Positions 34,043 through 43,142 of a DNA stretch of 58,509 nucleotides are shown here, piece by piece (positions within the stretch are counted from its first letter, which is position 1; each line of letters opens with the position of its first letter). Below the pieces are notes generated by a model, which was not told the DNA's origin, searched no databases, and saw only the letters and a list, made by a program, of their open reading frames with translations. The DNA is from CAYWJT01 sp964458655. Lineage in GTDB: Bacteria; Acidobacteriota; Aminicenantia; Aminicenantales; Saccharicenantaceae. Where the stretch lies: NCBI GenBank assembly GCA_964458655.1, contig CAYWJT010000009.1:1-58509 (forward strand). Reading direction: 5' to 3'. Both the position numbers and the translations under genes were made by a program.

Positions 34043-34659
34043 CCGCCGCTCTTCTTCTTGACCAGGTTTATGTCGTTTGTCAGCACCAGCCTGCCGTTGT
34101 CGTCGTAGAACCTGTATATTTGGCTGCCCGGCCCTCTGATGACCTGCCGGCTGTAGGAGGCCTGGATGCGGGCGATATAGTCGCGCGTCTCTTTATAGGG
34201 CGGGATGCCGCCGTACCTGCGCACCGCTTCCTGGCCGGCGTTATAGGCGGCCAGGACCAGCCTGGTCTGGCCGTTATAAAGACCTATCAGGTCCTTTAGG
34301 TACCTGGTGCCGCCTTCGATGTTCTGCGCCGGGTCGAAGACGTTGAGCACGCCGTAATGACTGGCCGTCGCCGGCATCAACTGCATCAGGCCCAAGGCGC
34401 CCCTGGCCGAAACGGCGAAGCGCTCGTAGTTCGACTCGGCCTTGATTATAGCGTGGATCAACTCGGGGTCGACGCCGTGCCGGGCCCCGGCTTTCTTGAC
34501 GATGGGGTCGTAGAGGTTCTTGAGGTCGGCCGGAGAGACGGCCAGAGCGGATGCGGCCGCGAGAACCACAGCCATCATGATGTATGCGGGACGCCGGCCG
34601 GCGGACGGAAACCGGCCGACGGGATGCTTTCCCATCGAACCCGGCCCGAAGATCTTCAT
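34039..34659 (-). CDS. Lytic transglycosylase, SLT family
   Basis: 206-residue exported peptidoglycan-cleaving enzyme that makes 1,6-anhydromuropeptides. A basic N-terminus and hydrophobic IMMAVVLAAASALAV act as signal or anchor. The catalytic SLT domain starts at VDPELIHAIIKAESNYERFA with the catalytic Glu in KAESN, followed by GALGLMQLMPATA and LAAYNAGQEAV. This is the classical SLT signature order. The ATG (34659) overlaps the alaS stop (ATGA), so it is translationally coupled. A later ATG at MGKHPV is an alternative start. Confidence 0.9.
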   Translation of the reverse strand: MKIFGPGSMGKHPVGRFPSAGRRPAYIMMAVVLAAASALAVSPADLKNLYDPIVKKAGARHGVDPELIHAIIKAESNYERFAVSARGALGLMQLMPATASHYGVLNVFDPAQNIEGGTRYLKDLIGLYNGQTRLVLAAYNAGQEAVRRYGGIPPYKETRDYIARIQASYSRQVIRGPGSQIYRFYDDNGRLVLTNDINLVKKKSGG

Positions 34660-37295
34660 GCCGCAGTTTTCTCGATGATCCGGGGCAGCTCCTCGAAGAG
34701 CCTGTCCAGCTCGCCCGGTTTCTTGCCGCCGGCCTGGGCGAAATCGGGCCTGCCCCCTCCCCCGCCGTCTATGATGCGCGAGATCTCCTTGATCAGAACG
34801 TCGGCCCTGAGCCTGCCGGTCAGGTCTTTGGCTATGGAAACGACGACATATACCTTGTCGCCCTCGGTTTCACCGAGTATGACGGCCCCGCCGCCCATCT
34901 TCTGCTTGAGCGAGTCGGCCAGATCCCTGAGTTCCGCCATGTTCAGGCCATGGACCCGGCGTATGAGGACCTTCATGTTCTTTATCTCGAGCACGCGGCC
35001 GGCCTCCGGTTCGACGGAGCCCTCGGCCAGTTTACGCCTCAAACGGCCGGCTTCTTTTTCGAGCTCCTGGACCTGCTCCCGGAGCTTGTCCGCCCGCAGG
35101 GCCAGCTCCCGGCGCGGCGCCTGCAGGCTCTTTTCAACGTCGCCGAGGACATCCTCTAGCTCCCAGACATGTGCAAGTGCCGCCCGTCCTGTCAGCGCCT
35201 CGATCCTCCTGATGCCAGAAGCGACGGATGCTTCCGAGACGATCTTGAACAACCCGATCTCGCCGGTCGACCTGGCGTGGATGCCGCCGCAGAGCTCCTT
35301 GCTGAAGTCGGCGACGCTGACAACGCGCACCTTCTCCCCGTACTTCTCCTCGAAAATGGCCGTAGCGCCTTCCTTCAGGCCCTCCTCCAGGCTGGTCACC
35401 CTGATGGTGACAGGCAGGTCCCGCCGTATCTGGATGTTGACCAGTTCCTCCACCCGCCTGAGCTCTTCCCTCGACAGCCCGGCGAAGTGGGTGAAATCGA
35501 AGCGCAGCCGCTCGGGTGAAACGAGCGAGCCCGATTGCTTGACGTGGTCGCCCAGCACCTGTCGCAGGGCCGCGTGCAGCAGGTGGGTGGCCGTGTGGTT
35601 GAGCGAAGCGGCCTGCCGCCTTTCCAGGTCGACGCCGGCGCTGACCCGGTCTCCCGGCCTGAGCTCTCCGGAAACGGCCTCCACGCTGTGGGCGATGATG
35701 GCCGGGGAAAGGTAATACGTGTCGCGGACCCGGCCGAAGAAGCCCTGGTTCAGGACGGCGCCGCTTTCCCCGACCGCGCCGCCGGCCTCGGCGTAGAACG
35801 GTGTTTCGGACAGGACCACTTCGCCCTTCTCGCCAGCCTTCAGCGCTTTCACGGTTTCACCGTCCCTGAGCAGGGCCAGAACCGCGGCGTCCGCGACCTC
35901 GCCCGTTTCGTAGCAGCGCGGCTCGACCTTTAGCCCCTGGAGCTCCTCGGGCAGCTTCTGTTCCTTCATCTTCTCTTCGCCCTTCCACGACTGCCGGGCC
36001 CGCTCCCGCTGCTTCTCAAGCTCCTGTTTGAAGCCGGCCTCGTCCACAGCCAGGCTCTTCTCCTGGGCCAGTTCCTGCGACAGGTCCAGCGGGAACCCGA
36101 AAGTATCATAAAGGCGGAAAAGCACGTCTCCGGGAATGACGCCCTTCTGACTGTCCGCGGCTTCCTTGACGGCCTGGTCGAAGAAGCGCAGGCCGCTCGA
36201 CAGGGTCGCGGAGAACCGCTCCTCTTCGGCCAGGCAGACCCGTGAGATGTAGTTCATGGAGGCCAGAAGCTCCGGGTAGGCCTCCTTCATGATATCGCCC
36301 ACCCGGCCCGTCAACTTGTATAGGAACGGCTCTTCGATCCCGATGAGGTTGCCCTTGCGGAAGGCCCGCCTGATGAGCCGCCTCAGGACATAGCCTCGGC
36401 CGTCGTTGGCCGGGTTGACGCCGTCCCCTATGAGGAAGGTGACGGCCCTGACATGGTCGGCGATGACCCGGACCGCGACGTCGGCCTCGTCGCCCGACGG
36501 GTATTCCCTGCCGGCAAGCTCCGTGACGGTTTCAATAAGCGGCGCGAAAAGATCGGTCTCGAAATTGCTCCTTTTTCCCTGGAGCACGGCGGCCATCCGC
36601 TCCAGGCCCATGCCGGTGTCTATGGAAGGCGAGGGCAGGCGCTTGATGACGCCGCCCTCGTCCTGCTCGAACTCCATGAAGACCAGGTTCCAGAGCTCGA
36701 CGAAGCGGTCGCTGCCCTGTTCGATCAGCTCGCGCGGCTCTCCGGCCGCGCCGTCCGGCCCGAAATCGAAGTGGATCTCGGAACAGGGCCCGCAGGGGCC
36801 TGTCTCACCCATGGCCCAGAAATTGTCTTTCTTGCCGAAACGGAAGATGCGTTCCTCCGGCACTCCCACTTCGCCGGCCCAGATCCGGTAAGCCTCGTCG
36901 TCATCCTGGTAAACCGTCGCATACAGCCTGTCCGGCGGCAGACCGAAGACCTTCGTCACAAGCTCCCAGGCGTAATGGATGGCCTCCTTCTTGAAGTAGT
37001 CGCCGAAGGAGAAATTGCCCAGCATCTCGAAAAAGGTATGGTGCTTGGCCGTCCGGCCCACGGTCTCCAGGTCGTTGTGCTTGCCGCTGACGCGCAGGCA
37101 CTTCTGGACGGAAACCGCCCGCCGGTAGCTCCTTTTTTCCGCGCCCAAGAAAACGTTCTTGAACTGGTTCATGCCGGCGTTGGTGAACAGGATGGTCGGG
37201 TCGTCGCGTGGGACGAGCGATGAGCTCCTGACTACCTTGTGGCCTCTGTCGGCGAAAAAGCGCAGGAAGGCCTCACGGATCTCCTGGGCTCTCAT
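34656..37295 (-). CDS. alaS: Alanyl-tRNA synthetase
   Basis: 879-residue class II synthetase charging tRNA-Ala. N-terminal motif 1/2 region REAFLRFFADRGHKVVRSSS, LFTNAGMNQFKNVFLG and KHHTFFEMLGNFSFGDYF. Editing domain near residue 555 with HTATHLLHAALRQVLG and CGGIHARSTGEIG (zinc/catalytic His and Cys present). The C-Ala domain is full length, with a coiled coil and then a Gly-rich loop GGGGGRPDFAQAGG. Length and all domains match normal bacterial AlaS. It lies five bases downstream of the pilT stop and couples to the transglycosylase gene. Confidence 0.97.
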   Translation of the reverse strand: MRAQEIREAFLRFFADRGHKVVRSSSLVPRDDPTILFTNAGMNQFKNVFLGAEKRSYRRAVSVQKCLRVSGKHNDLETVGRTAKHHTFFEMLGNFSFGDYFKKEAIHYAWELVTKVFGLPPDRLYATVYQDDDEAYRIWAGEVGVPEERIFRFGKKDNFWAMGETGPCGPCSEIHFDFGPDGAAGEPRELIEQGSDRFVELWNLVFMEFEQDEGGVIKRLPSPSIDTGMGLERMAAVLQGKRSNFETDLFAPLIETVTELAGREYPSGDEADVAVRVIADHVRAVTFLIGDGVNPANDGRGYVLRRLIRRAFRKGNLIGIEEPFLYKLTGRVGDIMKEAYPELLASMNYISRVCLAEEERFSATLSSGLRFFDQAVKEAADSQKGVIPGDVLFRLYDTFGFPLDLSQELAQEKSLAVDEAGFKQELEKQRERARQSWKGEEKMKEQKLPEELQGLKVEPRCYETGEVADAAVLALLRDGETVKALKAGEKGEVVLSETPFYAEAGGAVGESGAVLNQGFFGRVRDTYYLSPAIIAHSVEAVSGELRPGDRVSAGVDLERRQAASLNHTATHLLHAALRQVLGDHVKQSGSLVSPERLRFDFTHFAGLSREELRRVEELVNIQIRRDLPVTIRVTSLEEGLKEGATAIFEEKYGEKVRVVSVADFSKELCGGIHARSTGEIGLFKIVSEASVASGIRRIEALTGRAALAHVWELEDVLGDVEKSLQAPRRELALRADKLREQVQELEKEAGRLRRKLAEGSVEPEAGRVLEIKNMKVLIRRVHGLNMAELRDLADSLKQKMGGGAVILGETEGDKVYVVVSIAKDLTGRLRADVLIKEISRIIDGGGGGRPDFAQAGGKKPGELDRLFEELPRIIEKTAA

Positions 37296-37300
37296 GGAAG

Positions 37301-38455
37301 CTATTCTTCGCGGCCCCCTTCGCCCTCGACCCGTTCGACCTTGGACATGGACTTCTCCATCTCCTCGAGGGCGATGTCCAGCGTCGACTGGATGCCCATG
37401 ACCCGGAGCTTGAAATTCTCGGCGTTGGAAGAATATTTCATGCCCTGCTCAAATGAGATGTACCCGTCGCGGTAAAGCTGGTAGATCGACTGGTCGAACG
37501 TCTGCATGCCGTACTGAGAGACGCCCGAGGCTACCGCGTCGCGGATCAGGTTGGTCTTCTCCTTGTCCGCGATGCACTCCTGGATGTATGGGGTCGAGAT
37601 CATGACCTCGACGGCCGGGACGCGGCCCTGGCCGTCGATCCGGGGTATCAGGCGCATGGATATGATGGACTTGAGGATGCCCGCGAGCTGCAGCCTGACC
37701 TGGCGCTGGTGATGCGGCGGGAAGACCGAGATGATGCGGTTGATGCTTTCCGGCGCGTCCAGAGTGTGCAGGGTGCTGAAAACGAGGTGGCCGGTCTCGG
37801 CCGCCAGGAGCGCCGTTTCGACCGTGTCCAGGTCGCGCATCTCGCCGACCAGGATGACGTCCGGGTCCTCGCGCAGGCAGGCCCTCAGCCCGCGGCCGAA
37901 CGACGTGACGTCCATGCCGACTTCCCTCTGGCTGATGGTGCTCTTCTTGTCCTTGTGCAGGTACTCGATGGGGTCCTCGATGGTGATGATGTTCTCGCGG
38001 CGGTAGGTGTTGATGTATTCCAGCATGGCCGCGAGAGTCGTGGTCTTGCCGCTTCCGGTCGTCCCCGTGACCAGAACCAGGCCCCTCTGGAACATCGAGA
38101 TCTTTTCCAGGACCTCGGGCAGCAGGAGCTGCCGGATGGTCTTGACCTCGAGCGGGATGATGCGCAGGGCGATGGCCAGGGAGCCGCGCTGATAGAAGAT
38201 GTTGCCGCGGAAGCGGCCGAAGCCCGACAGGCTGTAGGCGAAATCTATGTCGAAGTCCTCCCGCAACCGCTTGAGCTGGAATTCGGTCAGCATCTGGTGG
38301 GCCAGTTCCTCCGTATCCGCCTGGGTCAGCTTGGGATAGCCGGTGAGCGGCGTCAGGGTGCCGTTTATCCGGAGGATCGGATGGTTGCCGGCCTTGAAAT
38401 GAAGGTCCGACGCGTCACGTTCGATCGCTATCTTCAAGAATTCGTCAATGACCAT
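37301..38455 (-). CDS. PilT/PilU-type type IV pilus retraction ATPase
   Basis: 384-residue hexameric secretion ATPase that powers pilus retraction. The N-terminal PAS-like domain starts KIAIERDASDLHFKAGNHPI. The RecA-like core has VTGTTGSGKTTTLAAML (Walker A), EDPIEYLHKDKKSTISQREV (Asp box), DVILVGEMRDLDTVETALLA (Walker B) and the His box HLVFSTLHT. The C-terminal end (QTFDQSIYQLYRDGYISF) resembles PilU more than classical PilT with AIRNLIRE. No other pilus gene is in the window. ATG 38455 is preferred; the open frame extends to 38530 without homology. Confidence 0.88.
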   Translation of the reverse strand: MVIDEFLKIAIERDASDLHFKAGNHPILRINGTLTPLTGYPKLTQADTEELAHQMLTEFQLKRLREDFDIDFAYSLSGFGRFRGNIFYQRGSLAIALRIIPLEVKTIRQLLLPEVLEKISMFQRGLVLVTGTTGSGKTTTLAAMLEYINTYRRENIITIEDPIEYLHKDKKSTISQREVGMDVTSFGRGLRACLREDPDVILVGEMRDLDTVETALLAAETGHLVFSTLHTLDAPESINRIISVFPPHHQRQVRLQLAGILKSIISMRLIPRIDGQGRVPAVEVMISTPYIQECIADKEKTNLIRDAVASGVSQYGMQTFDQSIYQLYRDGYISFEQGMKYSSNAENFKLRVMGIQSTLDIALEEMEKSMSKVERVEGEGGREE

Positions 38456-38589
38456 TGTGGCCCTCCCGTTCAGCCTGATCCAACACGGTGTAGTCTCTGC
38501 CCTCCCGGACCGCCGGGATCTCCGCCTCACGGCGGATCAGGCGCTTCCTTCAGCCTCGGAGCTCATGATATCCCAGCCCCGGGTCGAAG

Positions 38590-38718
38590 TCAATCAGGAA
38601 ACCCGGGGACAGGAGCCGACCTGAGGCAATTGGCATCTAGCTCGACCAGGAGCAGCTTGACGCGCCCGTTGGGAACGACCCTGCGGCTCGTGCCGCGCGG
38701 GGTCACTATGAATCCCAA
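38590..38718 (-). CDS. Possible small ORF after the kinase gene
   Basis: 42 codons beginning at TTG 38718, one base past the kinase stop, with GGGGAGAAG as an upstream ribosome site. The translation (GFIVTPRGTSRRVVPNGRVK, then LLLVELDANCL) looks protein-like but matches nothing I know. It could be a fossil or a spurious frame in the 264-base gap before pilT, which otherwise holds nothing I recognise. Confidence 0.25.
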   Translation of the reverse strand: MGFIVTPRGTSRRVVPNGRVKLLLVELDANCLRSAPVPGFPD

Positions 38719-38719
38719 T

Positions 38720-39658
38720 TCAGTTCTTCTCCCCGCAGTGGGGACAGACAGTGGCCCGCAGGGGCAGAGGCCGGCGGCAGTTCCAGCACAGGGCCGCCGT
38801 CTTCTGCTCCCTGGCCCGTATCCTCACCATGATGTCGTCGAGCTCACTTGTGCGGGGTTGCGCGCCCTTGTAGAGCGACAGGTCCCGAACGAGCTCCGAG
38901 GCGCTCCGGTAGCGATCCTCCACTTTGGGCGCCAGGGCTTTCATGATTATGGCGTCGAGTTCTTTGGGGACGCGGCCGTTCCGCAGGCGCGGCGGAGTTA
39001 TCTTGCCCTGCTGGGCCTTTTCCAGGATCTTGAAAGGGTCGGGGTCGAAGATGGGCGGCCGGCCGATGAGCATCTCGTAGAAGATGCAGCCGATGGAATA
39101 GAGGTCCGCGGCGTAGCTGGCCTTGCCCAGGAACTGTTCCGGGGCCATGTACGGCGGGGAACCTATCCGGGTCGAGGCATACTGGACGGAGTTCAGCCAG
39201 GCCGACGTGCCGAAATCCGTGATCTTGACCGTCCCCTCCTCGGAGATCATGATGTTGGACGGCCTCAGGTCGCGGTGGATGATCTTGTTCTTGTGGGCGT
39301 GGTCTATGCCGTGGGCGACCTGCTTTATGTAATCCACGGCTTGCTCCGGCCCCAGCACCTTCTCTTTTTCCAGGACCTTCTCCAGCGTCTGGCCTTTGAC
39401 GTACTCCATGACCATGAAAAAGACGTTCTTTTCCTTTTCAGCGCCCAGCATACGCACGATGTTGGGATGGCTCAGGGCGGCCTGCAGGCGGGGCTCCTTG
39501 AGGAGCTTGTAGAGTTCCATGGACTGCTTGTGGGGCACCTTGATGGCCACCTTGATGTCCAGCCAGGTGTCCTTGGCCAGAAAGACCGAGCCGAAGCCGC
39601 CGCTGCCGAGCGACCTCAGGATCTCGTACTTGCCTACCTTCTGTCCTTGCAGGAACAT
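38720..39658 (-). CDS. Hanks-type Ser/Thr protein kinase with C-terminal zinc ribbon
   Basis: 312-residue soluble kinase. GKYEILRSLGSGGFGSVFLA (Gly loop), VAIKVPHK (catalytic Lys), IIHRDLRPSNIMI (catalytic loop, with Arg-Asp as HRD and Asn) and KITDFGTSAWLN (DFG) are all in place, then GSPPYMAPEQF, so it should be active. Instead of the usual PASTA or TPR sensor it ends with a zinc ribbon: CWNCRRPLPLRATVCPHCGE (four Cys). No membrane segment. It starts one base after the rsmE stop, at the end of the hrcA-grpE-dnaK-dnaJ run. Confidence 0.92.
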   Translation of the reverse strand: MFLQGQKVGKYEILRSLGSGGFGSVFLAKDTWLDIKVAIKVPHKQSMELYKLLKEPRLQAALSHPNIVRMLGAEKEKNVFFMVMEYVKGQTLEKVLEKEKVLGPEQAVDYIKQVAHGIDHAHKNKIIHRDLRPSNIMISEEGTVKITDFGTSAWLNSVQYASTRIGSPPYMAPEQFLGKASYAADLYSIGCIFYEMLIGRPPIFDPDPFKILEKAQQGKITPPRLRNGRVPKELDAIIMKALAPKVEDRYRSASELVRDLSLYKGAQPRTSELDDIMVRIRAREQKTAALCWNCRRPLPLRATVCPHCGEKN

Positions 39659-39659
39659 G

Positions 39660-40412
39660 TCAGTGGTTCAAATAATGGGCGGCCAAAAAAAGCCCCGCCA
39701 GCGCGGCCGTTTCGGTCCTGAGCAGCCGCGGTCCCAGCCAGACCGGCATGTAACCCCCGGTCTCGAACCGCTCCATTTCGCCTTTTGTCCAACCGCCCTC
39801 GGGCCCGACGGCGATGGTGACCAAGCCGGGTGCTCGGTCCGAGGCGGCCGCGTCCCCGGCCGTTTCAGCCAGGGCCTCCTTGAACAGCCGTCCGCCGTGC
39901 TCCGAGAGAACGAAGCTCGGACCGGCCGCATCGCGGGCCAGGAGCTCTTCCAGCTTGCAGGGCGGGTGAAGAGCGGTGAGCGTGGCGCCTTTGCTTTGCT
40001 TGACCGCCTCGCGGATGATGGCTTCCCATCGGCGGCGCTTGCCCGCCGCCCGGGATGACGGGAACCCGACGGAGCGGGCCGTTTCGACCAGGACTATTTC
40101 AGACGCGCCGACTTCGGCCGCCTTCTGCAGCACGAACTCCATCTTCCTGGCCGGCAGCAAGGCCTGAACCAGCCTGAGCCTGAACCTGACGGGCTCGGGC
40201 TCCAGCGCGGCCTTGACTTCCAGCTCCGTCCCGGCGGGGGTGATCTTTACGACCACCGCACGATACCTGATACCGCCGGCGTCGAGCAGGATGACCTCCT
40301 CGCCTTCCCTGACCCGGGCCGCCCTGGCCAGATGCCGGTGCTCCGGACCGGCCAGGAAAACCCTGCCGTCCTGCGTGTCCACCCGCGGCACGTAGAACTG
40401 GTTAGCGGTCAA
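39660..40412 (-). CDS. rsmE: 16S rRNA m3U1498 methyltransferase, RsmE
   Basis: 250-residue SPOUT methyltransferase that modifies U1498 of 16S rRNA. N-terminal PUA-like domain FYVPRVDTQDGRVFLAGPEH then HLARAARVREGEE. SPOUT part: LVQALLPARKMEFVLQKAAEVGA, RSVGFPSSRAAGKRRRWEAI, AVKQSKG and VTIAVGPEGGWTKGEMERFE (SAM loop), ending with LGPRLLRTETAAL (knot). The start is a TTG at 40412 with GAGG upstream. In many bacteria rsmE follows dnaJ and/or prmA, as here. Confidence 0.93.
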   Translation of the reverse strand: MTANQFYVPRVDTQDGRVFLAGPEHRHLARAARVREGEEVILLDAGGIRYRAVVVKITPAGTELEVKAALEPEPVRFRLRLVQALLPARKMEFVLQKAAEVGASEIVLVETARSVGFPSSRAAGKRRRWEAIIREAVKQSKGATLTALHPPCKLEELLARDAAGPSFVLSEHGGRLFKEALAETAGDAAASDRAPGLVTIAVGPEGGWTKGEMERFETGGYMPVWLGPRLLRTETAALAGLFLAAHYLNH

Positions 40413-40427
40413 ACCCGGCCTCGTCGC

Positions 40428-41561
40428 TCACTGGAAGATGTTCTTCAACCGATGCAGGACGCTCTTGTCCACCGCTTCCAGGTCCTCGCCCCTCAGCTCG
40501 GCGAGCTTCAGCAGCAGGGCTTTCTGCTCCTTGGTCAGGTGCTCGGGGGTCCTGACTTTGACTTTGACGAAAAGGTCGCCCTTCCTCTGGCTGTTGAGGT
40601 CCGGCAGGCCCTTGCCTTTGAGACGGATGATCTCGCCTGGCTGGGTGCCGGCCGAGACCTTGAGGACTTCAGTCCCGTCGAGGGTCGGTATCTCGACACG
40701 GGCCCCGAGCGCGGCCTGGGTCATCGAGATCTCTATTTCGCAGGCCAGGTCACGGCCGTCCCTTTCAAAAAAGGGATTCCGGTCGACCCGCAGAAGGATG
40801 TAAAGGTCCCCCGGGGGCATGCCGGCGTCCCCTGCGTCGCCCTCGCCCTGCAGCCTGAGCCTGGCGCCGTCCGCGACGCCCGCGGGGATCCGGACCTTGA
40901 GGGTTCTCTTGCCTTTGACCTGTCCTTTGCCCTGGCATTTCTCGCAGGGATGGGCAATGACCTCGCCGCGACCCTGACATTTTGCGCAAGTCCTGGTCAC
41001 GGTGAAAAAGCCCTGCTCGTAACGGACCTGCCCCCGTCCCCCGCAGGCGGGGCAGACCGAAGGGCCGCTGCCCGGTTTCGACCTCGTCCCGCCGCATGAC
41101 GGGCAGGTCTCGGCCCGGGAAAGCGAGATCTCTTTTTCCACGCCGCGGGCGACGTCCTCCAGGCTGACGCTGACCTCCAGGGCCAGGTCCCGGCCCCTCT
41201 GCCTTGCCCGTTCGCGGCGCGATTCCCGGCCGCTGAAGACGTCCCCGAAGCTGAAGCCGAAGAAATTGCCCAGGATGTCCTCGAAGTCCGCGAAGACCGA
41301 GGAGTCGAAGCCGGAAAAGCCCTGGAAGCCCTCCACCCTCAGCCCTTCCGGGCCGAAGCGGTCATAGGCCGACCTCTTATCCGGGTCAGCCAGGACGCTG
41401 TAGGCCTCGGCCGCTTCCTTGAACTTCTCCTCGGCCTCCCTGTTGCCCGGGTTGCGGTCGGGATGGTACTTGAGCGCCAGGCGTCGGTAGGCCTTCTTTA
41501 TTTCTTCCTGAGAGGCGTCCTTGGAAACGCCGAGTATCTCATAATAATCACGCTTTGGCAT
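40428..41561 (-). CDS. dnaJ: DnaJ, type I J-domain co-chaperone
   Basis: 377-residue Hsp40 that stimulates DnaK ATPase and delivers substrates. J domain with KYHPDRNPGN (HPD intact). A short Phe/Gly region (GFQGFSGFDSSVFADFEDIL). A zinc-binding domain with four cysteine repeats: CPSCGGTR, CPACGGRG, CAKCQGRG and CEKCQGKG; the first departs from CxxCxGxG at the last Gly. C-terminal substrate domains with GDLYILLRVDRNPFFERDGRDL. It overlaps the dnaK-like gene by 14 bases, so expression is tightly coupled. Confidence 0.95.
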   Translation of the reverse strand: MPKRDYYEILGVSKDASQEEIKKAYRRLALKYHPDRNPGNREAEEKFKEAAEAYSVLADPDKRSAYDRFGPEGLRVEGFQGFSGFDSSVFADFEDILGNFFGFSFGDVFSGRESRRERARQRGRDLALEVSVSLEDVARGVEKEISLSRAETCPSCGGTRSKPGSGPSVCPACGGRGQVRYEQGFFTVTRTCAKCQGRGEVIAHPCEKCQGKGQVKGKRTLKVRIPAGVADGARLRLQGEGDAGDAGMPPGDLYILLRVDRNPFFERDGRDLACEIEISMTQAALGARVEIPTLDGTEVLKVSAGTQPGEIIRLKGKGLPDLNSQRKGDLFVKVKVRTPEHLTKEQKALLLKLAELRGEDLEAVDKSVLHRLKNIFQ

Positions 41562-43140
41562 CGGAGTCCAGTTTGACGAACTCGGATTTCTTGCGGTCTT
41601 CGATCAGGGCGTCGATCGCGCCCGGCTGCAGGCCCGAAGAGGGCTGGACGATTATCTTCTGCTCCAGGCCGGTGGCCGTGTCCCGGGCCGAGACGTGGGC
41701 CAGGCCGTCGGCGTTTATCTCGAAGGTGACGTCGATCTGGGGGACGCCGGCCATGGCCGGGTCGATGCCCACGAGCTCGAATACGGCCAGGGATTTGTTG
41801 AGCGAGGCGACCGGGTAATCGCCCTGGAGAACATGGATGCGGACCCGCCTCTGGTTGTCCTCGACCGTGGTGAAGGCCTTGGTCTTGCGGACGGGTATGG
41901 TGGTGTTCTTCTCGATGATGACCTCGTAGCCGTCGTTCTCGGTCTCGATCCCGAGCGAGAACGGGGTCACGTCGAGCAGCAGCACCAGGTCGCTCGTGGT
42001 CCTGTCGCGCAGTATGCCCGACTGGACGGCGGCGCCGACCGCCACGACCTCGTCGGGATTGATGTTCTCGACCGGCGTCTTCCGGAAGAACTCTCCGACC
42101 GTGCGCTTGACCAGGGGCATGCGCGTCTGGCCGCCGACCAGGATGACCTCGTCCACCTGGTGGACGCTGACCTTGGCGTCCGCCAGGGCCGTCTCTATGA
42201 GCGGGATGGTCTTTTCGACCAGGTCGATGGTCAACACCTCCAGGATCTGCCTGGTGACCACGCGGCGCAGATGGCGGGAGGAGGAGCGGTCCGAGCTGAT
42301 GAAGGGCAGGTTTATCTCGGTCTCGCCTATGAAGGACAGTTCCTTCTTGGCCTTCTCCGCGGCTTCCTTGATCCGCTGCATGGCGAACTTGTCGCCGGGA
42401 AGGTCGATTCCGGTCTCGTTCTTGAAGCCGTCCACCAGCCAGGCGACCAGCCGGGCGTCGAAATCTTCGCCACCCAGGTAGGTCTCGCCTATCGTGGAGA
42501 GCACCTGAAAGATACCGTCGCGGATCTCGAGGATGGTGATGTCGAATGTCCCGCCGCCCAGGTCGTAAACGGCCACCACTCCGTTCTGCCTGGCGTTGAG
42601 GCCGTAGGCCAGGCCGGCCGCCGTGGGTTCGTTGATCACCCGCAGGACCTCCAGCCCGGCGATGCGCGCCGCGTCCTTGGTGGCCTGCCGCTGCGCGTCG
42701 TTGAAATGGGCCGGCACCGTGATCACGGCCTCGGTCACCTCCTCGCCCAGATAGGACTCGGCGCAGGCCTTGAGGTAATAAAGGATCATGGCCGAGATCT
42801 CCTGCGGCGAGAAGGACCGGGATTCGATGTCTATCATGACGTCGCCGTTCTCGGCTTCGGAGATCCTGTAGGGCAGTCTGCTGCGGGCCTCGCTCACCCG
42901 GGGCGAGTTGAACTTCTGTCCGATCAGCCTCTTCACGGCGTAGACGGTGTTGAACGGGTTGGTCAGCGCCTGCCGGACCGCCGGCGTGCCGACCAGGCGC
43001 TCGCCGGCCGATGTGAAGGAAACGACGGACGGCGTCGTGTTCAGGCCGTCCAGATTGGGTATGACTATGGGGTTGCCGTTCTCGAGGTAGGCGACGCAGG
43101 AATTGGTCGTGCCCAGGTCTATGCCGATCGTCCTTCCCAT
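41548..43140 (-). CDS. dnaK: DnaK/Hsp70 lacking the helical lid
   Basis: 530-residue Hsp70. The nucleotide-binding domain is canonical: GIDLGTTNSCVAYLENG (phosphate 1), EAVITVPAHFNDAQRQATKD, VYDLGGGTFDITILEIRDG (phosphate 2), DEVILVGGQTRMPLVK. The beta-sandwich substrate domain is present (LLLDVTPFSLGIETENDG, IPVRKTKAFTTVEDNQ). It ends about 20 residues after QKIIVQPSSGL, where DnaK normally continues about 130 residues with the helical lid and a disordered tail. There is no room for the missing part: the dnaJ start overlaps the end. ATG 43140 is chosen over a TTG at 43146 that overlaps the grpE stop. Whether a full-length DnaK exists elsewhere is unknown. Confidence 0.92.
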   Translation of the reverse strand: MGRTIGIDLGTTNSCVAYLENGNPIVIPNLDGLNTTPSVVSFTSAGERLVGTPAVRQALTNPFNTVYAVKRLIGQKFNSPRVSEARSRLPYRISEAENGDVMIDIESRSFSPQEISAMILYYLKACAESYLGEEVTEAVITVPAHFNDAQRQATKDAARIAGLEVLRVINEPTAAGLAYGLNARQNGVVAVYDLGGGTFDITILEIRDGIFQVLSTIGETYLGGEDFDARLVAWLVDGFKNETGIDLPGDKFAMQRIKEAAEKAKKELSFIGETEINLPFISSDRSSSRHLRRVVTRQILEVLTIDLVEKTIPLIETALADAKVSVHQVDEVILVGGQTRMPLVKRTVGEFFRKTPVENINPDEVVAVGAAVQSGILRDRTTSDLVLLLDVTPFSLGIETENDGYEVIIEKNTTIPVRKTKAFTTVEDNQRRVRIHVLQGDYPVASLNKSLAVFELVGIDPAMAGVPQIDVTFEINADGLAHVSARDTATGLEQKIIVQPSSGLQPGAIDALIEDRKKSEFVKLDSDAKA

Positions 43141-43142
43141 GC

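Noticed and set aside
37709..39721. Long plus-strand frame (670 codons) over pilT and the kinase
   Set aside because: Spans two real minus-strand genes and a gap and shows no motif.
41548..41570. A frameshift hiding the DnaK lid
   Set aside because: The dnaJ start overlaps the end by 14 bases and no lid-like sequence is in other frames nearby.
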